The notes beneath the pieces are model-generated. The model was not told the origin of the DNA. It was given only the letters and a program-made list of their open reading frames with translations, and searched no databases. From a virus: 45,969 nt of DNA. Positions 6,138-13,499 of this stretch are shown here, piece after piece; position 1 is the stretch's first letter; every line of letters begins with the position of its first letter. The stretch is from IMG/VR virus record IMGVR_UViG_3300044691_000697, positions 1 to 45,969 of that record. One strand, written 5' to 3'. A program made the position numbers and the translations under genes.

Positions 6138-6721
6138 CGTTCAACATCAATGATCTATTCTGGACTTTTCAAGGAGAAGGACTCCATGCTGGACGTCGTG
6201 CCCTTTTTGTTCGCATGCCATTTTGCAATCTCAGTTGTTCGTGGTGCGATACAAGCTTCAATACTTTCAAAAAAGTCACGGACCAAGAGCTTGCAGCATT
6301 CGCGACTTCAGAGAAAGCCAAGTTTGCAGTGATCACGGGCGGTGAGCCGACTATGAATAAGCACACTCCAGGAGTCATCGCACTGTTGAAACAATTCGGG
6401 TTTGAAATCGCGATTGAGACGAATGGCAACTTTGCGATTCCTGACGGCATCGATTTTGTCACTGTGTCCCCAAAGCGGGATGCGAACTATAACGTAAACA
6501 TTGATGCTTTCACAAAGGCTTCTGAATTTAAGTACGTCGTCGACGAAGGGTTTGATTTTTCTCTTCTCAGTCGACACGATGTTACTGACGGACGCAGGTA
6601 CTCGCTGTCGCCAGAGTTTGGGAACTTTCAAAAAAGCCTCGCAAGGATTTATGAATTTATTAAGGAGAATCCAAGATGGAGAATAAGCCTTCAAACGCAC
6701 AAGTGGATGCAGATTCCGTAG
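6134..6721 (+). CDS. queE: 7-carboxy-7-deazaguanine synthase (radical SAM)
   Basis: A 195-residue radical-SAM enzyme that contracts the ring of 6-carboxytetrahydropterin to 7-carboxy-7-deazaguanine (CDG). The N-terminus has the substrate/SAM pattern FWTFQGEGLHAGR, the cluster motif CNLSCSWC (Cys31, Cys35, Cys38; CX3CX2C) and VITGGEPTM, the usual GGEP loop. It ends LQTHKWMQIP, matching the typical QueE tail, so the protein is complete. It is on the short side for the family. The start is GTG in a GTGA overlap with queD; its last 46 bases overlap the start of folE. Confidence 0.92.
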   Translation: MTFNINDLFWTFQGEGLHAGRRALFVRMPFCNLSCSWCDTSFNTFKKVTDQELAAFATSEKAKFAVITGGEPTMNKHTPGVIALLKQFGFEIAIETNGNFAIPDGIDFVTVSPKRDANYNVNIDAFTKASEFKYVVDEGFDFSLLSRHDVTDGRRYSLSPEFGNFQKSLARIYEFIKENPRWRISLQTHKWMQIP

Positions 6722-7302
6722 TCGAATTTCGATGCAAGCAAACCGGAAAAACATTGAGTTTGACGACGACAGAAATGGTCGCAGGAATCATTCAAGCAAT
6801 CGGCGATAATCCAAAGCGCGAGGGCGTGCTCGATACGCCCAGGCGGGTGGTAAAGAGCTGGAAAGAAATCTACGCCGGCTATCGGCAAGACCCGGTCAAG
6901 ATCCTCGGCACCACTTTTGAAAAAGGCAAGTACGACCAAATGGTCATTTGCAAGGACATAGAGCTTTACTCGACTTGCGAACATCATATGATCCCATTTT
7001 TCGGCAAAGCCCACATCGGCTACATTCCTGGCGAACGCGTAGTTGGACTTTCAAAACTTGCACGAGTGGTTGATGTTTTTGCACGACGTCTCCAGATCCA
7101 GGAGAAAATGACTCAGCAGATCGCCGATGTATTGAATGACGTTCTCAAGCCAAAGGGTGTGATGGTCGTCGTCGAAGCAAAACACATGTGCATGTGCGCG
7201 CGCGGAGTAGGTAAACAAAATTCGTCGATGATCACTTCTGCAATTCACGGACTCTTTAAAGAGAAGAAAGTTCGTACTGAATTTTTGGATCTGATTCGAT
7301 GA
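6676..7302 (+). CDS. folE: GTP cyclohydrolase I
   Basis: A 208-residue FolE that makes 7,8-dihydroneopterin triphosphate from GTP, the entry step for the pathway. The zinc and active-site motifs are intact: CEHHMIPFFGKAHIGY (Cys101, His103, His104), SKLARVVD, and HMCMCARG (Cys172, Cys174). Residues 1-30 form an extra N-terminal piece typical of the family. The ATG at 6676 has AAGGAG eight bases before it even though this lies inside queE, so the 46-base overlap is real. A phage-borne copy raises precursor flux beyond host folate and queuosine needs. Its stop overlaps the next start in ATGA. Confidence 0.94.
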   Translation: MENKPSNAQVDADSVVEFRCKQTGKTLSLTTTEMVAGIIQAIGDNPKREGVLDTPRRVVKSWKEIYAGYRQDPVKILGTTFEKGKYDQMVICKDIELYSTCEHHMIPFFGKAHIGYIPGERVVGLSKLARVVDVFARRLQIQEKMTQQIADVLNDVLKPKGVMVVVEAKHMCMCARGVGKQNSSMITSAIHGLFKEKKVRTEFLDLIR

Positions 7303-7637
7303 AAAAAAGCGTGTGCGTTCAATTTCAATTCGAAGGTTCTCATTGTTGGCCTGAAGCACCTGAGTCGGTTGGATTTCTTCGAACGCCACACCGACACATG
7401 TTTCATGTCAAAGCGAAAGTTCGCGTATCGCACGGAGACCGCGAAATTGAATTCATTCTTTTAAAACGAGAACTTGAAAACTATGTAGCCGTATGGGGTT
7501 TTGATCTTGGTCGAGCCAGCTGTGAAGAAATGGCTGAAGACTTGATCAACTACATCACGGGGGAATACGGATTCAGAGACATTGAAGTCAGTGTTTTTGA
7601 AGACGGCGAAAATGGCGCGGTCGTGAGTTTGCCATGA
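7299..7637 (+). CDS. Small QueD/PTPS-like protein lacking the catalytic cysteine
   Basis: A 112-residue protein that looks like a reduced copy of the QueD fold. It keeps the zinc-type histidines (FEGSHCW, His15; HRHMFHV, His31 and His33), a DREIEFILLKREL stretch where QueD has DFxxLK, an SCEEMAEDL helix where QueD has PTAENMA, and a Glu at VFEDGENGA where QueD has WETP. It lacks the Cys that precedes HGH in QueD (here RTPHRH). It is therefore unlikely to be a second QueD and may act on a later intermediate, for example CDG. A phage CDG decarboxylase has been reported in the literature as I recall, but I cannot say that it is this family. ATGA overlaps at both ends tie it to folE and dpdA. Confidence 0.7.
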   Translation: MKKSVCVQFQFEGSHCWPEAPESVGFLRTPHRHMFHVKAKVRVSHGDREIEFILLKRELENYVAVWGFDLGRASCEEMAEDLINYITGEYGFRDIEVSVFEDGENGAVVSLP

Positions 7638-8533
7638 AGATTTTTCTCGCAGGATGCGAAGACTTTCAATTCCTTTATCTGACCGAAGTTGTGAATCACC
7701 CGTACAATCTTTTCAGTTACTACCATTGGCTCAATACAGCACCCAAAGACAAAGTTCGAGTTGATGAAATCTGGGAACGATTCCCGCAAGAGATCATTTG
7801 CGACTCTGGACTTTTCACATTGATGTTCGGAGCTGGCAAGGGCGGCAGCTATGACTTGCCCTACATGAAAACCTACACAGAGAAGTACATATCGACTGCG
7901 CGAAATTTCAAATGCAAAAACGTGACGATTGTTGAAAGTGACGTACACAAGCTTCTCGGAATGGATGCCGTTTTCGAACTTCGAAAGTATTTTGAAGACA
8001 GCGGCATGAAGGTCCTCTATGTCTGGCACCGCGAAGAAGAAATCGATGGTCTTTACCGGATGGCTGAGAAGTACGACTACATTGCTATTTCGGTTCCAGA
8101 GCTCAGAATCCTTTGCAAGGGGAAGGTCCGATATCAGGATGCCGTAAAGGATCTTGAATTGAAGATTTTTAAAAACACTTCCAAGCTTCCGCGGATTCAT
8201 CTTCTCGGAAACACCGTCATGCAAACGATGCAAACCAACATCAGCTATTCTTGTGATTCGACCAGCTGGCTCTCCGGCGGCCGCTATGGTCGGTACATCC
8301 ACTACATCGACGGTCGATTGACTGCGAAGAAGCTTTCGTCGAACGAATTTCTCAAAACCAAAGCGGTATTCGAAAGTCAGTATCCGGACCACTGGCAAAA
8401 ACTTTCTGACGAGTACGGGCATCGAAGCGAAAAATATTTGCCGTACATCATATCGATGTATCTGTCGGCGCGTTCGTTCAATCTCTATCAAATGTATTTA
8501 GACAGAAAATATAAATGCCTAGCAAGGAAGTGA
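7634..8533 (+). CDS. dpdA: DpdA-type DNA 7-deazaguanine transglycosylase
   Basis: A 299-residue TIM-barrel protein distantly related to tRNA-guanine transglycosylases. DpdA proteins exchange guanine in DNA for a 7-deazaguanine base. The first conserved aspartate lies in ICDSGLFTLMFG (Asp57), matching the DSGxF loop of TGT enzymes, and a second in YSCDSTSWLSGGRYGR (Asp208), the usual DpdA signature region with DSTSW. Alternating beta-alpha sequence fills the rest (VTIVESD, LYVWHRE, IAISVPEL). There is no obvious zinc site. Overlapping starts and stops with the precursor genes make its role firm; the precise base and target sequence are not readable from the protein. Confidence 0.88.
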   Translation: MKIFLAGCEDFQFLYLTEVVNHPYNLFSYYHWLNTAPKDKVRVDEIWERFPQEIICDSGLFTLMFGAGKGGSYDLPYMKTYTEKYISTARNFKCKNVTIVESDVHKLLGMDAVFELRKYFEDSGMKVLYVWHREEEIDGLYRMAEKYDYIAISVPELRILCKGKVRYQDAVKDLELKIFKNTSKLPRIHLLGNTVMQTMQTNISYSCDSTSWLSGGRYGRYIHYIDGRLTAKKLSSNEFLKTKAVFESQYPDHWQKLSDEYGHRSEKYLPYIISMYLSARSFNLYQMYLDRKYKCLARK

Positions 8534-8537
8534 TGCA

Positions 8538-9269
8538 ATGGAATTAAAGATCAACGTTCAAGAAGTTCCAATCGATTCGTTGAAACCGAATCCATGGAAT
8601 CCAAACAAACAAACCGATTTCATATTTGAAAAAGAAAAAATGTCGATCAAGACTCATGGCTTCATCGATCCGATTCTCGTTCGCGAAAAGGATGGCGATC
8701 TTGAAATCATCGACGGCGAGCATCGATTCAGAGCAGCCAGATCACTTGGGTTCGAAAAGATTTCGGTAAACAATCTTGGTGAAGTTTCAGATCCAGTCGC
8801 CAAGCAACTCACTATCATTATGAATGAGACGCGCGGGCGCGCCGATGCCGATATGATGTCGAAGCTCTTAAAAGATATCGAGCAGAGTGTCGGTCTTGAT
8901 CACATGATTGAAGTTTTGCCGTACACGCCGACAGAGATCGAAGCATTCACCGCGGAGGCGTCAGTCGATTGGAATGAGATCAGTCCGTCGCTTTCCCAGT
9001 CTGCACCTCTCGAAACAGCTGGAAGTGATCCAACTTCAAACGGACAAAGTTCTGCTGGTGGTCCATCGATCCAACAAGCGCCATTGAAAAAGATTTTACA
9101 TTTTGAAGTCAGTGAAGAGATTTTTGAGTCATTCAATTATGCCTTGGACAAAATCAAGGAAAAGTTGCATCCAGATTCTGATCCGTCAGAATGTGCTCCA
9201 GATATGGCTTTGCAGGCGATGTCGCAGATCATCGTAAGTGTTGATCTTGACGTGCATATAAAGGATTAG
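8538..9269 (+). CDS. ParB-like nuclease-domain protein of the modification operon
   Basis: A 243-residue protein with a ParB/Sulfiredoxin-type N-terminal domain: VPIDSLKPNPWNPN (10-23), GFIDPILVRE (41-50) and DGEHRFRAARSLG (59-71), where ParB proteins have the GERR-type nucleotide-binding box. After about residue 140 comes a low-complexity linker and a C-terminal helical domain. ParB-like proteins often lie beside phage dpdA genes; they may guide the transglycosylase to sites or use CTP as a DNA clamp, but this is not established. AGGAAG precedes the ATG; it ends the operon. Confidence 0.8.
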   Translation: MELKINVQEVPIDSLKPNPWNPNKQTDFIFEKEKMSIKTHGFIDPILVREKDGDLEIIDGEHRFRAARSLGFEKISVNNLGEVSDPVAKQLTIIMNETRGRADADMMSKLLKDIEQSVGLDHMIEVLPYTPTEIEAFTAEASVDWNEISPSLSQSAPLETAGSDPTSNGQSSAGGPSIQQAPLKKILHFEVSEEIFESFNYALDKIKEKLHPDSDPSECAPDMALQAMSQIIVSVDLDVHIKD

Positions 9270-9332
9270 TTTTTTGTTGTTGTGACGCGACAACAGATAA
9301 CGATTGATTTTAAACGCTTAGAATCATCAAAT

Positions 9333-9359
9333 AAAAAAGCCGATCTTGAAAAGACCGGC
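9333..9359 (-). terminator. Candidate leftward terminator after the modification operon
   Basis: GCCGATCTT pairs with AAGACCGGC (one mismatch, 3-base loop, 9339-9359). Read leftward the hairpin is followed by six T (A-run at 9333-9338 on the plus strand); read rightward no T-run follows. All nearby genes point right, so it would stop antisense transcription entering the operon, or serve as a simple 3' hairpin for the rightward message. Confidence 0.4.
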
Positions 9360-9443
9360 CGCCCCGCCATGGAACTCGCAAATTCATACTAGGGTGGCCT
9401 CTCCTCAGGATCAAGATTTTTTTTGATATCTCGGGGGGGATTT

Positions 9444-10361
9444 TTGGCACGTCTCAATATTGATGACTCTTTATTCACTGATGCACGATTTACAGATCTG
9501 ACAATCAAACTCGGAAGCCAAGAAATGGCGCTCGGGTGTCTTATTCGTGCATGGATCATCGCGCAACAATATTGGCGACACAAAGATCCGATTCCTGAAG
9601 AAGTTTGGAAAAAGCAACGATTGAATGACGCGATCATCGACTTCGGTTTGGCGCGACGGGACGACGGGTTTGTATACGTGTCGGGCTCGAAGGATCGGTT
9701 CGATTGGTTGTCGAAGGCTGTCGAGAGTGGTCGGCGTGGAGGACATGTATCCGCCGAGGTGCGGCGACGTGATATCAATGAGTTACCTGCAAGCGACCCT
9801 ACGGTTAACCCAAGCGAATCCAAGGGTTTTCAACCTTCTTCCTCTTCTTCTCCCTCTTCCTCTTCCTCTTCCTCTTCCTCTGGATCTTTCTCTTCCGAAG
9901 AATTGGCATCGTCCGTCATCGCAACGCAACAAGAAATCACCGAAGTCGCTGAAGCTCCATCGGTGGAGCCTTTCGCCCTTGTTGTCCAATCAGAGAAAAA
10001 GCCAGCGAAGAAAAAAGTTCCGGGCAAAACAAATGCCACGTGGGAATCATATCGCGCGGCATACGAGAAGCGATGGCAAGTCGAGCCAGTTCGAAACCTT
10101 CGATCAAATGGGATCTTGTCGCAGTTCATCGACAGAGTCGGCGGCACTGATTCGCCAGCGATCATCGAGTTTTACGTCAGACATACAGATTCACTTTACA
10201 TAAAATCCCAGCACGCTTTGAACTTGGCACTTCGCGACGCTGAAGGATTGAGGACTCAATGGCTCCGCGGTCGACAGATCACATCGAACGACGTCAGAGA
10301 TTTTGAAAAACAAGATTGGTACGCTTCTCAAGCCGAGAAGATCCAGAACGGAGAAATATGA
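9444..10361 (+). CDS. Replication initiator-like protein with serine-rich linker
   Basis: A 305-residue protein in the style of phage replication (O-like) proteins. The N-terminal domain (about 1-115: ARLNIDDSLFTD, IRAWIIAQQYWRH, LARRDDGFVYVSGS) resembles the winged-helix DNA-binding domain seen in phage replisome organisers. A run of nearly pure serine (about 130-150) is the linker, followed by a second domain (about 190-290, TWESYRAAYEKRW) found at the C-terminus of similar proteins. I chose TTG at 9444, with GGGGGGGA before it; no ATG is available. Its end overlaps the next gene in ATGA. The role is inferred from architecture and neighbours. Confidence 0.65.
   Translation: MARLNIDDSLFTDARFTDLTIKLGSQEMALGCLIRAWIIAQQYWRHKDPIPEEVWKKQRLNDAIIDFGLARRDDGFVYVSGSKDRFDWLSKAVESGRRGGHVSAEVRRRDINELPASDPTVNPSESKGFQPSSSSSPSSSSSSSSSGSFSSEELASSVIATQQEITEVAEAPSVEPFALVVQSEKKPAKKKVPGKTNATWESYRAAYEKRWQVEPVRNLRSNGILSQFIDRVGGTDSPAIIEFYVRHTDSLYIKSQHALNLALRDAEGLRTQWLRGRQITSNDVRDFEKQDWYASQAEKIQNGEI
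9834..9881. repeat. 48-base pure pyrimidine tract with CTCTTC hexamer repeats
   Basis: Every base from 9834 to 9881 is C or T on the plus strand. Within it CTCTTC repeats four times exactly (9854-9877) plus a partial copy. It encodes the serine linker of the initiator-like protein. Such tracts can unwind or form triplex DNA, and in lambda-like phages the origin lies at the same place, inside the initiator gene. Confidence 0.8.
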
Positions 10362-10942
10362 ACGATCAAAACCGCAAGGAAGCGAAACTTTTGTGGCTGC
10401 AACTATCGGCGTTTTATCAGGTGAAGCTAGAGCCGTTTGTGTTCGACATGTACCTTGACGATATCGCTGACGCTGGATTGAATTACGGCGAGCTCGTGCA
10501 CGCGATGAAGCTTTACCGTCGCAACCCGAAGAATCGGCGGCCGCCCTTGCCCGCCGACTTGATCGATCTCATTAAGCCAGCGATCTCAGACGACGCGCAG
10601 GCAAGAGACACGGCCGCACGGATAGTCGGAGCCGTAAAAAAGTTTGGCAACCCGCCAGGCGAGCGGTGGTTGCCTGAGTGGCGTACGTACGTCGGTGAGA
10701 TTGGTCTTCTTGCCATTCAGCGACGAGGAGGATGGGCGGCGCTTTGCGAGTCCTTGCGCGACGACCAAATACCTTTTGTTGAATCTCAATTCAGAGAGTT
10801 AGTAAAGTCGTTGATGTCACTTGATCGAGCAGGCAAATTAGATCAGCCGGCTATGCTCGAAGGGTCTGAACGGGCGAAGATTGCATCGCCAGCATTGAAA
10901 GAATTAGTAGCGTCAACGATCAAACCAATGGAGGTCAAATGA
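10358..10942 (+). CDS. Helicase loader-like replication protein
   Basis: A 194-residue, mainly helical protein. Start at ATG 10358 in an ATGA overlap with the initiator-like gene. The pattern (LWLQLSAFYQVKLEPFVFDMYLDDI near the start, RRPPLPADLIDLI, then EIGLLAIQRRGGWAALCE) matches a phage family that follows initiator genes and that resembles helicase loaders of the lambda P type in size and position. No Walker motif is seen, so it is not a DnaC-type ATPase. Function is inferred from order. Confidence 0.55.
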   Translation: MNDQNRKEAKLLWLQLSAFYQVKLEPFVFDMYLDDIADAGLNYGELVHAMKLYRRNPKNRRPPLPADLIDLIKPAISDDAQARDTAARIVGAVKKFGNPPGERWLPEWRTYVGEIGLLAIQRRGGWAALCESLRDDQIPFVESQFRELVKSLMSLDRAGKLDQPAMLEGSERAKIASPALKELVASTIKPMEVK

Positions 10943-11124
10943 TAATTTTTAGAATTATCCTCGGAAAATGGAAATGGATAAACACCGATGAGATTTTGTC
11001 GAACTCCGTAGCTCTTGCTGGAGAACATCCATCACAAAATATCCTGTTGGGTTTCACGATAGCCGAACTTTGCAAACGAATTGATGTTTTAGAAGAACGA
11101 ATAAAAAAACTGGAGGAAAAATGA
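10939..11124 (+). CDS. Small protein with C-terminal coiled coil
   Basis: A 61-residue protein starting at an ATGA overlap with the gene before it. A hydrophobic, basic start (MIIFRIILGKWKWI) is followed by a short coiled coil (CKRIDVLEERIKKLEEK). GGAGG in its last codons is the ribosome site of the next gene. No family recognised. Confidence 0.55.
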   Translation: MIIFRIILGKWKWINTDEILSNSVALAGEHPSQNILLGFTIAELCKRIDVLEERIKKLEEK

Positions 11125-11264
11125 ATTCACACAAGCTACGAAAACGAGAGGAAGCCGAAGCGAGAAATGCTTCGTATCAGGCTTTGCCGTTTGAAGAAAA
11201 AATGAAACGAAACTCCGCCAAGGTTCAGGCGAAGCTTCAAAAACAAAAAGGAGAAAAAAGATGA
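11121..11264 (+). CDS. 47-residue basic protein
   Basis: A short gene beginning at ATG 11121, with TGGAGG upstream and overlapping the previous stop in ATGA. The 47 residues are strongly charged and helical (KLRKREEAEARNAS, then FEEKMKRNSAKVQAKLQKQKG). Its stop overlaps the next ATG in the same way. The continuous chain of overlaps is the main evidence that it is translated. Confidence 0.55.
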   Translation: MNSHKLRKREEAEARNASYQALPFEEKMKRNSAKVQAKLQKQKGEKR

Positions 11265-11434
11265 ATCAAGTAAAGTGGGCTAGTGAGTTAGCTCGAAAGC
11301 ACGGCAACGACGACGCCCATCGAATCGCCGAGAACATGGTACACAACGCTTGTCGAGTTGGATTTTACCAAGCCGCTCTTAATTGGTTGAAAAAGAATCG
11401 GCCAAAAAAGGAAACGACAAATGAAAATATTTAA
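11261..11434 (+). CDS. 57-residue hypothetical protein
   Basis: Starts at ATG 11261 with AAAGGAG upstream and an ATGA overlap; ends TAA at 11432-11434, overlapping the next gene by 14 bases. The sequence (VKWASELARKHGNDDAHRIAENMV, CRVGFYQAALNWLKK; quoted in part) is an amphipathic helical hairpin, a type seen in small phage proteins. Function unknown. Confidence 0.55.
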   Translation: MNQVKWASELARKHGNDDAHRIAENMVHNACRVGFYQAALNWLKKNRPKKETTNENI

Positions 11435-11696
11435 GATGAACGACAACGATTTTGTTGCAGCCGAAAATCTAGAAAGTGCCAAGCAATGTTTGGCAGAGAT
11501 GCTCGGCAACGGCATAGTTACTCGTGAGTTCGAAGGTGATTTTATAGATGATCCAGAAGAGCTCTCAGAAGCTCAACTGGATAAATATCAGTTTCATGAC
11601 GAAGGCGAAAATCCACATTCGTTCCGAACTGAGCTTGAACTTCGAATTGAAAATGACGAAGACTTCCCGCAATTTTTTGCGTCGTCGGAGTATTGA
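11421..11696 (+). CDS. Acidic small phage protein
   Basis: A 91-residue acidic protein. The start MKIFKMNDNDFVAAENLESA and the later DDPEELSEAQLDKYQF match a small family I recall from many phages, in which a 'MND-DWVAA-sleeA' start precedes a helix and a 'dp-eLsdeemd' segment. No enzymatic motif; function unknown. AAGGAAACGAC precedes the ATG. Confidence 0.6.
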   Translation: MKIFKMNDNDFVAAENLESAKQCLAEMLGNGIVTREFEGDFIDDPEELSEAQLDKYQFHDEGENPHSFRTELELRIENDEDFPQFFASSEY

Positions 11697-11701
11697 AAAA
11701 T

Positions 11702-11968
11702 ATGGCAAAACAAAGAGTGTTTGTTAAATCAGAAGATATTTTGAAAGCTGCAAAAGAATTGCAGGCATCGACTGTTATGGCCGGCGGATATTCGTTTGAA
11801 GCAGAGTCATTGGATCCAGATCCACAGCTGCAAGAGCTCAGGACAATAAACGAAAAACTGTTACGTCGGATTGCGGACACAGAGGAAAATGCAACAAGAT
11901 CTCAAGCTGAAGCGCAGGCGTATTTTGAAGTGATCGAAAAATGTTTGGACAAAATTAAGAACGATTGA
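11702..11968 (+). CDS. Coiled-coil hypothetical protein
   Basis: An 88-residue protein from ATG 11702 (GGAG lies 11 bases upstream); a TTG at 11693 is possible. Residues 42-88 are a likely coiled coil (ELRTINEKLLRRIADTEENA). It is separated from the next gene by a short gap containing that gene's ribosome site. Function unknown. Confidence 0.55.
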   Translation: MAKQRVFVKSEDILKAAKELQASTVMAGGYSFEAESLDPDPQLQELRTINEKLLRRIADTEENATRSQAEAQAYFEVIEKCLDKIKND

Positions 11969-12004
11969 ATCTAAAAACAAAAAACCACAGCAAAGGAGTT
12001 CAGC

Positions 12005-13000
12005 GTGGAAGACATCAGAGGGGGCTTAGGCCCAGTTCCAGAACACATTAAACAATCAATGTTTAAGTGGTCACCGTCAGCACTGGCAGAATTTTACGAG
12101 TCGCCAGCGCACTACGAATCAAAATACATTCTCAAAGAATCGGAAGAGACCGATTCGATGAGACTCGGGACGGCCATGCACATGGCGATTCTCGAACCAA
12201 AAAAGTTCCAAGAAACGTACATCGAAAAAATTGAGGCACCACAAGGAACTCTTGTCACAGGCGACGACATGAAATCTGCCTGCAAAGAAATGGGGCTCAA
12301 GCAGAGCGGCACAAAATCCGAAATGAAAGAACGTCTTCAAGAAAAGACGACAGAGTTGGCGTGTAAACCGTTTGTGTTTTACGATGAGTGGCTTCTTCAA
12401 TACGCCAAAGGTCGGGAGCTCCTAACGCCAAAAGAATTGACGGCGTGCAATCGAATCGTGAAACGAATCCAAGACAACTCGAAGCTTCGGTTCATGGTCA
12501 ACGACGGACAAGCCGAGCTCGCAGCCTGGTGGATCCATGAGCGAACAAAAACGGTCGTATCGATGCGAATGGATTACGTGAAGGACTTTCCTCAGCCGCT
12601 CATGATCAATGGGATTGCTTACGATGGCGTGATCATCGATGTCAAAAAAGTCCCGAAGAAAAAAACCAAGCTCAGACCATTTCAGCAATTGCTTTGGGAT
12701 CGATATTTGTTTCTTGCAGCTGCTCTCTATGTCGATGGCATGGAGCAGATCACCGGCAAAAAATATATGTTCCTTTGGGTTGCAGCCGAAGATTCGCCGC
12801 CGTATCCGGTTCAAGGATTCCCAGCTGATTTCGGTCTGCTCGAGGCAGGTCGCAACGAGTATAACAAATCAATCGATGAATTGATCAAGTGTAAAGAAGC
12901 CAACGATTGGCCTTGTTACTCTGTCGATTTTTCGACGGCGACGTTGCCAAAATACGCTTGGGAACAACTCGAAGTTCGAGACGAGGAGTCTGGTTCATGA
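12005..13000 (+). CDS. RecE-like PD-(D/E)XK exonuclease with SAP insert
   Basis: A 331-residue protein of the exodeoxyribonuclease VIII/RecE-like group (DUF3799-type). It shows the conserved LGTAMHMAILEP (His59), then Asp190 (MRMD), Asp202 and Lys204 (IIDVKK) and a FQQLLWDRYLFLAAALY helix, which together fit the nuclease core that resects double-strand ends 5' to 3'. Between the first helix pair and the core, residues about 85-113 read as a SAP DNA-binding motif (ACKEMGLKQSGTKSEMKERL). RecT lies 3 kb downstream. GTG start with AAGGAG six bases upstream. It would feed single strands to RecT for recombination and concatemer formation. Confidence 0.8.
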   Translation: MEDIRGGLGPVPEHIKQSMFKWSPSALAEFYESPAHYESKYILKESEETDSMRLGTAMHMAILEPKKFQETYIEKIEAPQGTLVTGDDMKSACKEMGLKQSGTKSEMKERLQEKTTELACKPFVFYDEWLLQYAKGRELLTPKELTACNRIVKRIQDNSKLRFMVNDGQAELAAWWIHERTKTVVSMRMDYVKDFPQPLMINGIAYDGVIIDVKKVPKKKTKLRPFQQLLWDRYLFLAAALYVDGMEQITGKKYMFLWVAAEDSPPYPVQGFPADFGLLEAGRNEYNKSIDELIKCKEANDWPCYSVDFSTATLPKYAWEQLEVRDEESGS

Positions 13001-13191
13001 AAAAAAACAAATACAGGCCTGGCAGAATTGTCAGGTCTTGGAATTCACTTATGAATGAAATTGGAAAAGGGCGATACGTTTACTTGGGTCACAAAGTTCA
13101 GCATCCTGGCTGGGTTACGTCAATGACGGTTCGATCTTTAAATCAATACATGACAGCTGGCTTGATCAAAAAATCGAAGGAGAACAAATGA
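12997..13191 (+). CDS. Small hypothetical protein
   Basis: A 64-residue basic protein. Start at ATG 12997, overlapping the exonuclease stop (ATGA) with GAGGAG upstream. The segment YVYLGHKVQHPGWVTSMTVRSL followed by AGLIKK resembles a family of small phage proteins with a 'HPgWi-smsl-tL' core, possibly a compact helix-turn-helix. Function unknown. Confidence 0.6.
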   Translation: MKKNKYRPGRIVRSWNSLMNEIGKGRYVYLGHKVQHPGWVTSMTVRSLNQYMTAGLIKKSKENK

Positions 13192-13499
13192 GTGCAATTC
13201 AATTTTGTGGGTGGTGTGCAATTTGTTTTTCCGTTTGGTTTTACCCGTTCTCGATGCTGAGTTTCAAATTCCCTTGGAGTGAGAGACAGGTGTTGGTAGA
13301 TCAGAAATTGTTAGACCAGATTCCTCCAGTTCCAACAGTGATTTTGACCGAGGATCGTGAATCAGATCCTGTGTTCGGTGCAAAATGGAATATTCAACGT
13401 CCCGTTCATGAGAACGGTTTATGGCGAATCGAGCTCTGGTCAGCCAAGGACTTCAGATTGTTGGCTACTTCTATAATTAGAGATGTGGAGAAAAAATGA
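13188..13499 (+). CDS. Hypothetical protein with hydrophobic N-terminus
   Basis: A 103-residue protein beginning at an ATGA overlap. Residues 1-27 are hydrophobic and aromatic (FCGWCAICFSVWFYPFSML), either one membrane span or a signal-anchor; the rest (about 30-103) is soluble and beta-like (VPTVILTEDRE, GLWRIELWSAKDF). It may be a membrane-tethered protein. No family recognised. Confidence 0.55.
   Translation: MSAIQFCGWCAICFSVWFYPFSMLSFKFPWSERQVLVDQKLLDQIPPVPTVILTEDRESDPVFGAKWNIQRPVHENGLWRIELWSAKDFRLLATSIIRDVEKK

Noticed and set aside
7550-8491. 313-codon open frame on the minus strand
   Set aside because: It is the antisense of dpdA; its protein is unlike any family and dpdA has clear motifs.
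9274-9296. Hairpin TGTTGT/ACAACA after the ParB-like gene as terminator
   Set aside because: Six weak AT-rich pairs, 9-base loop and no T-run after it.
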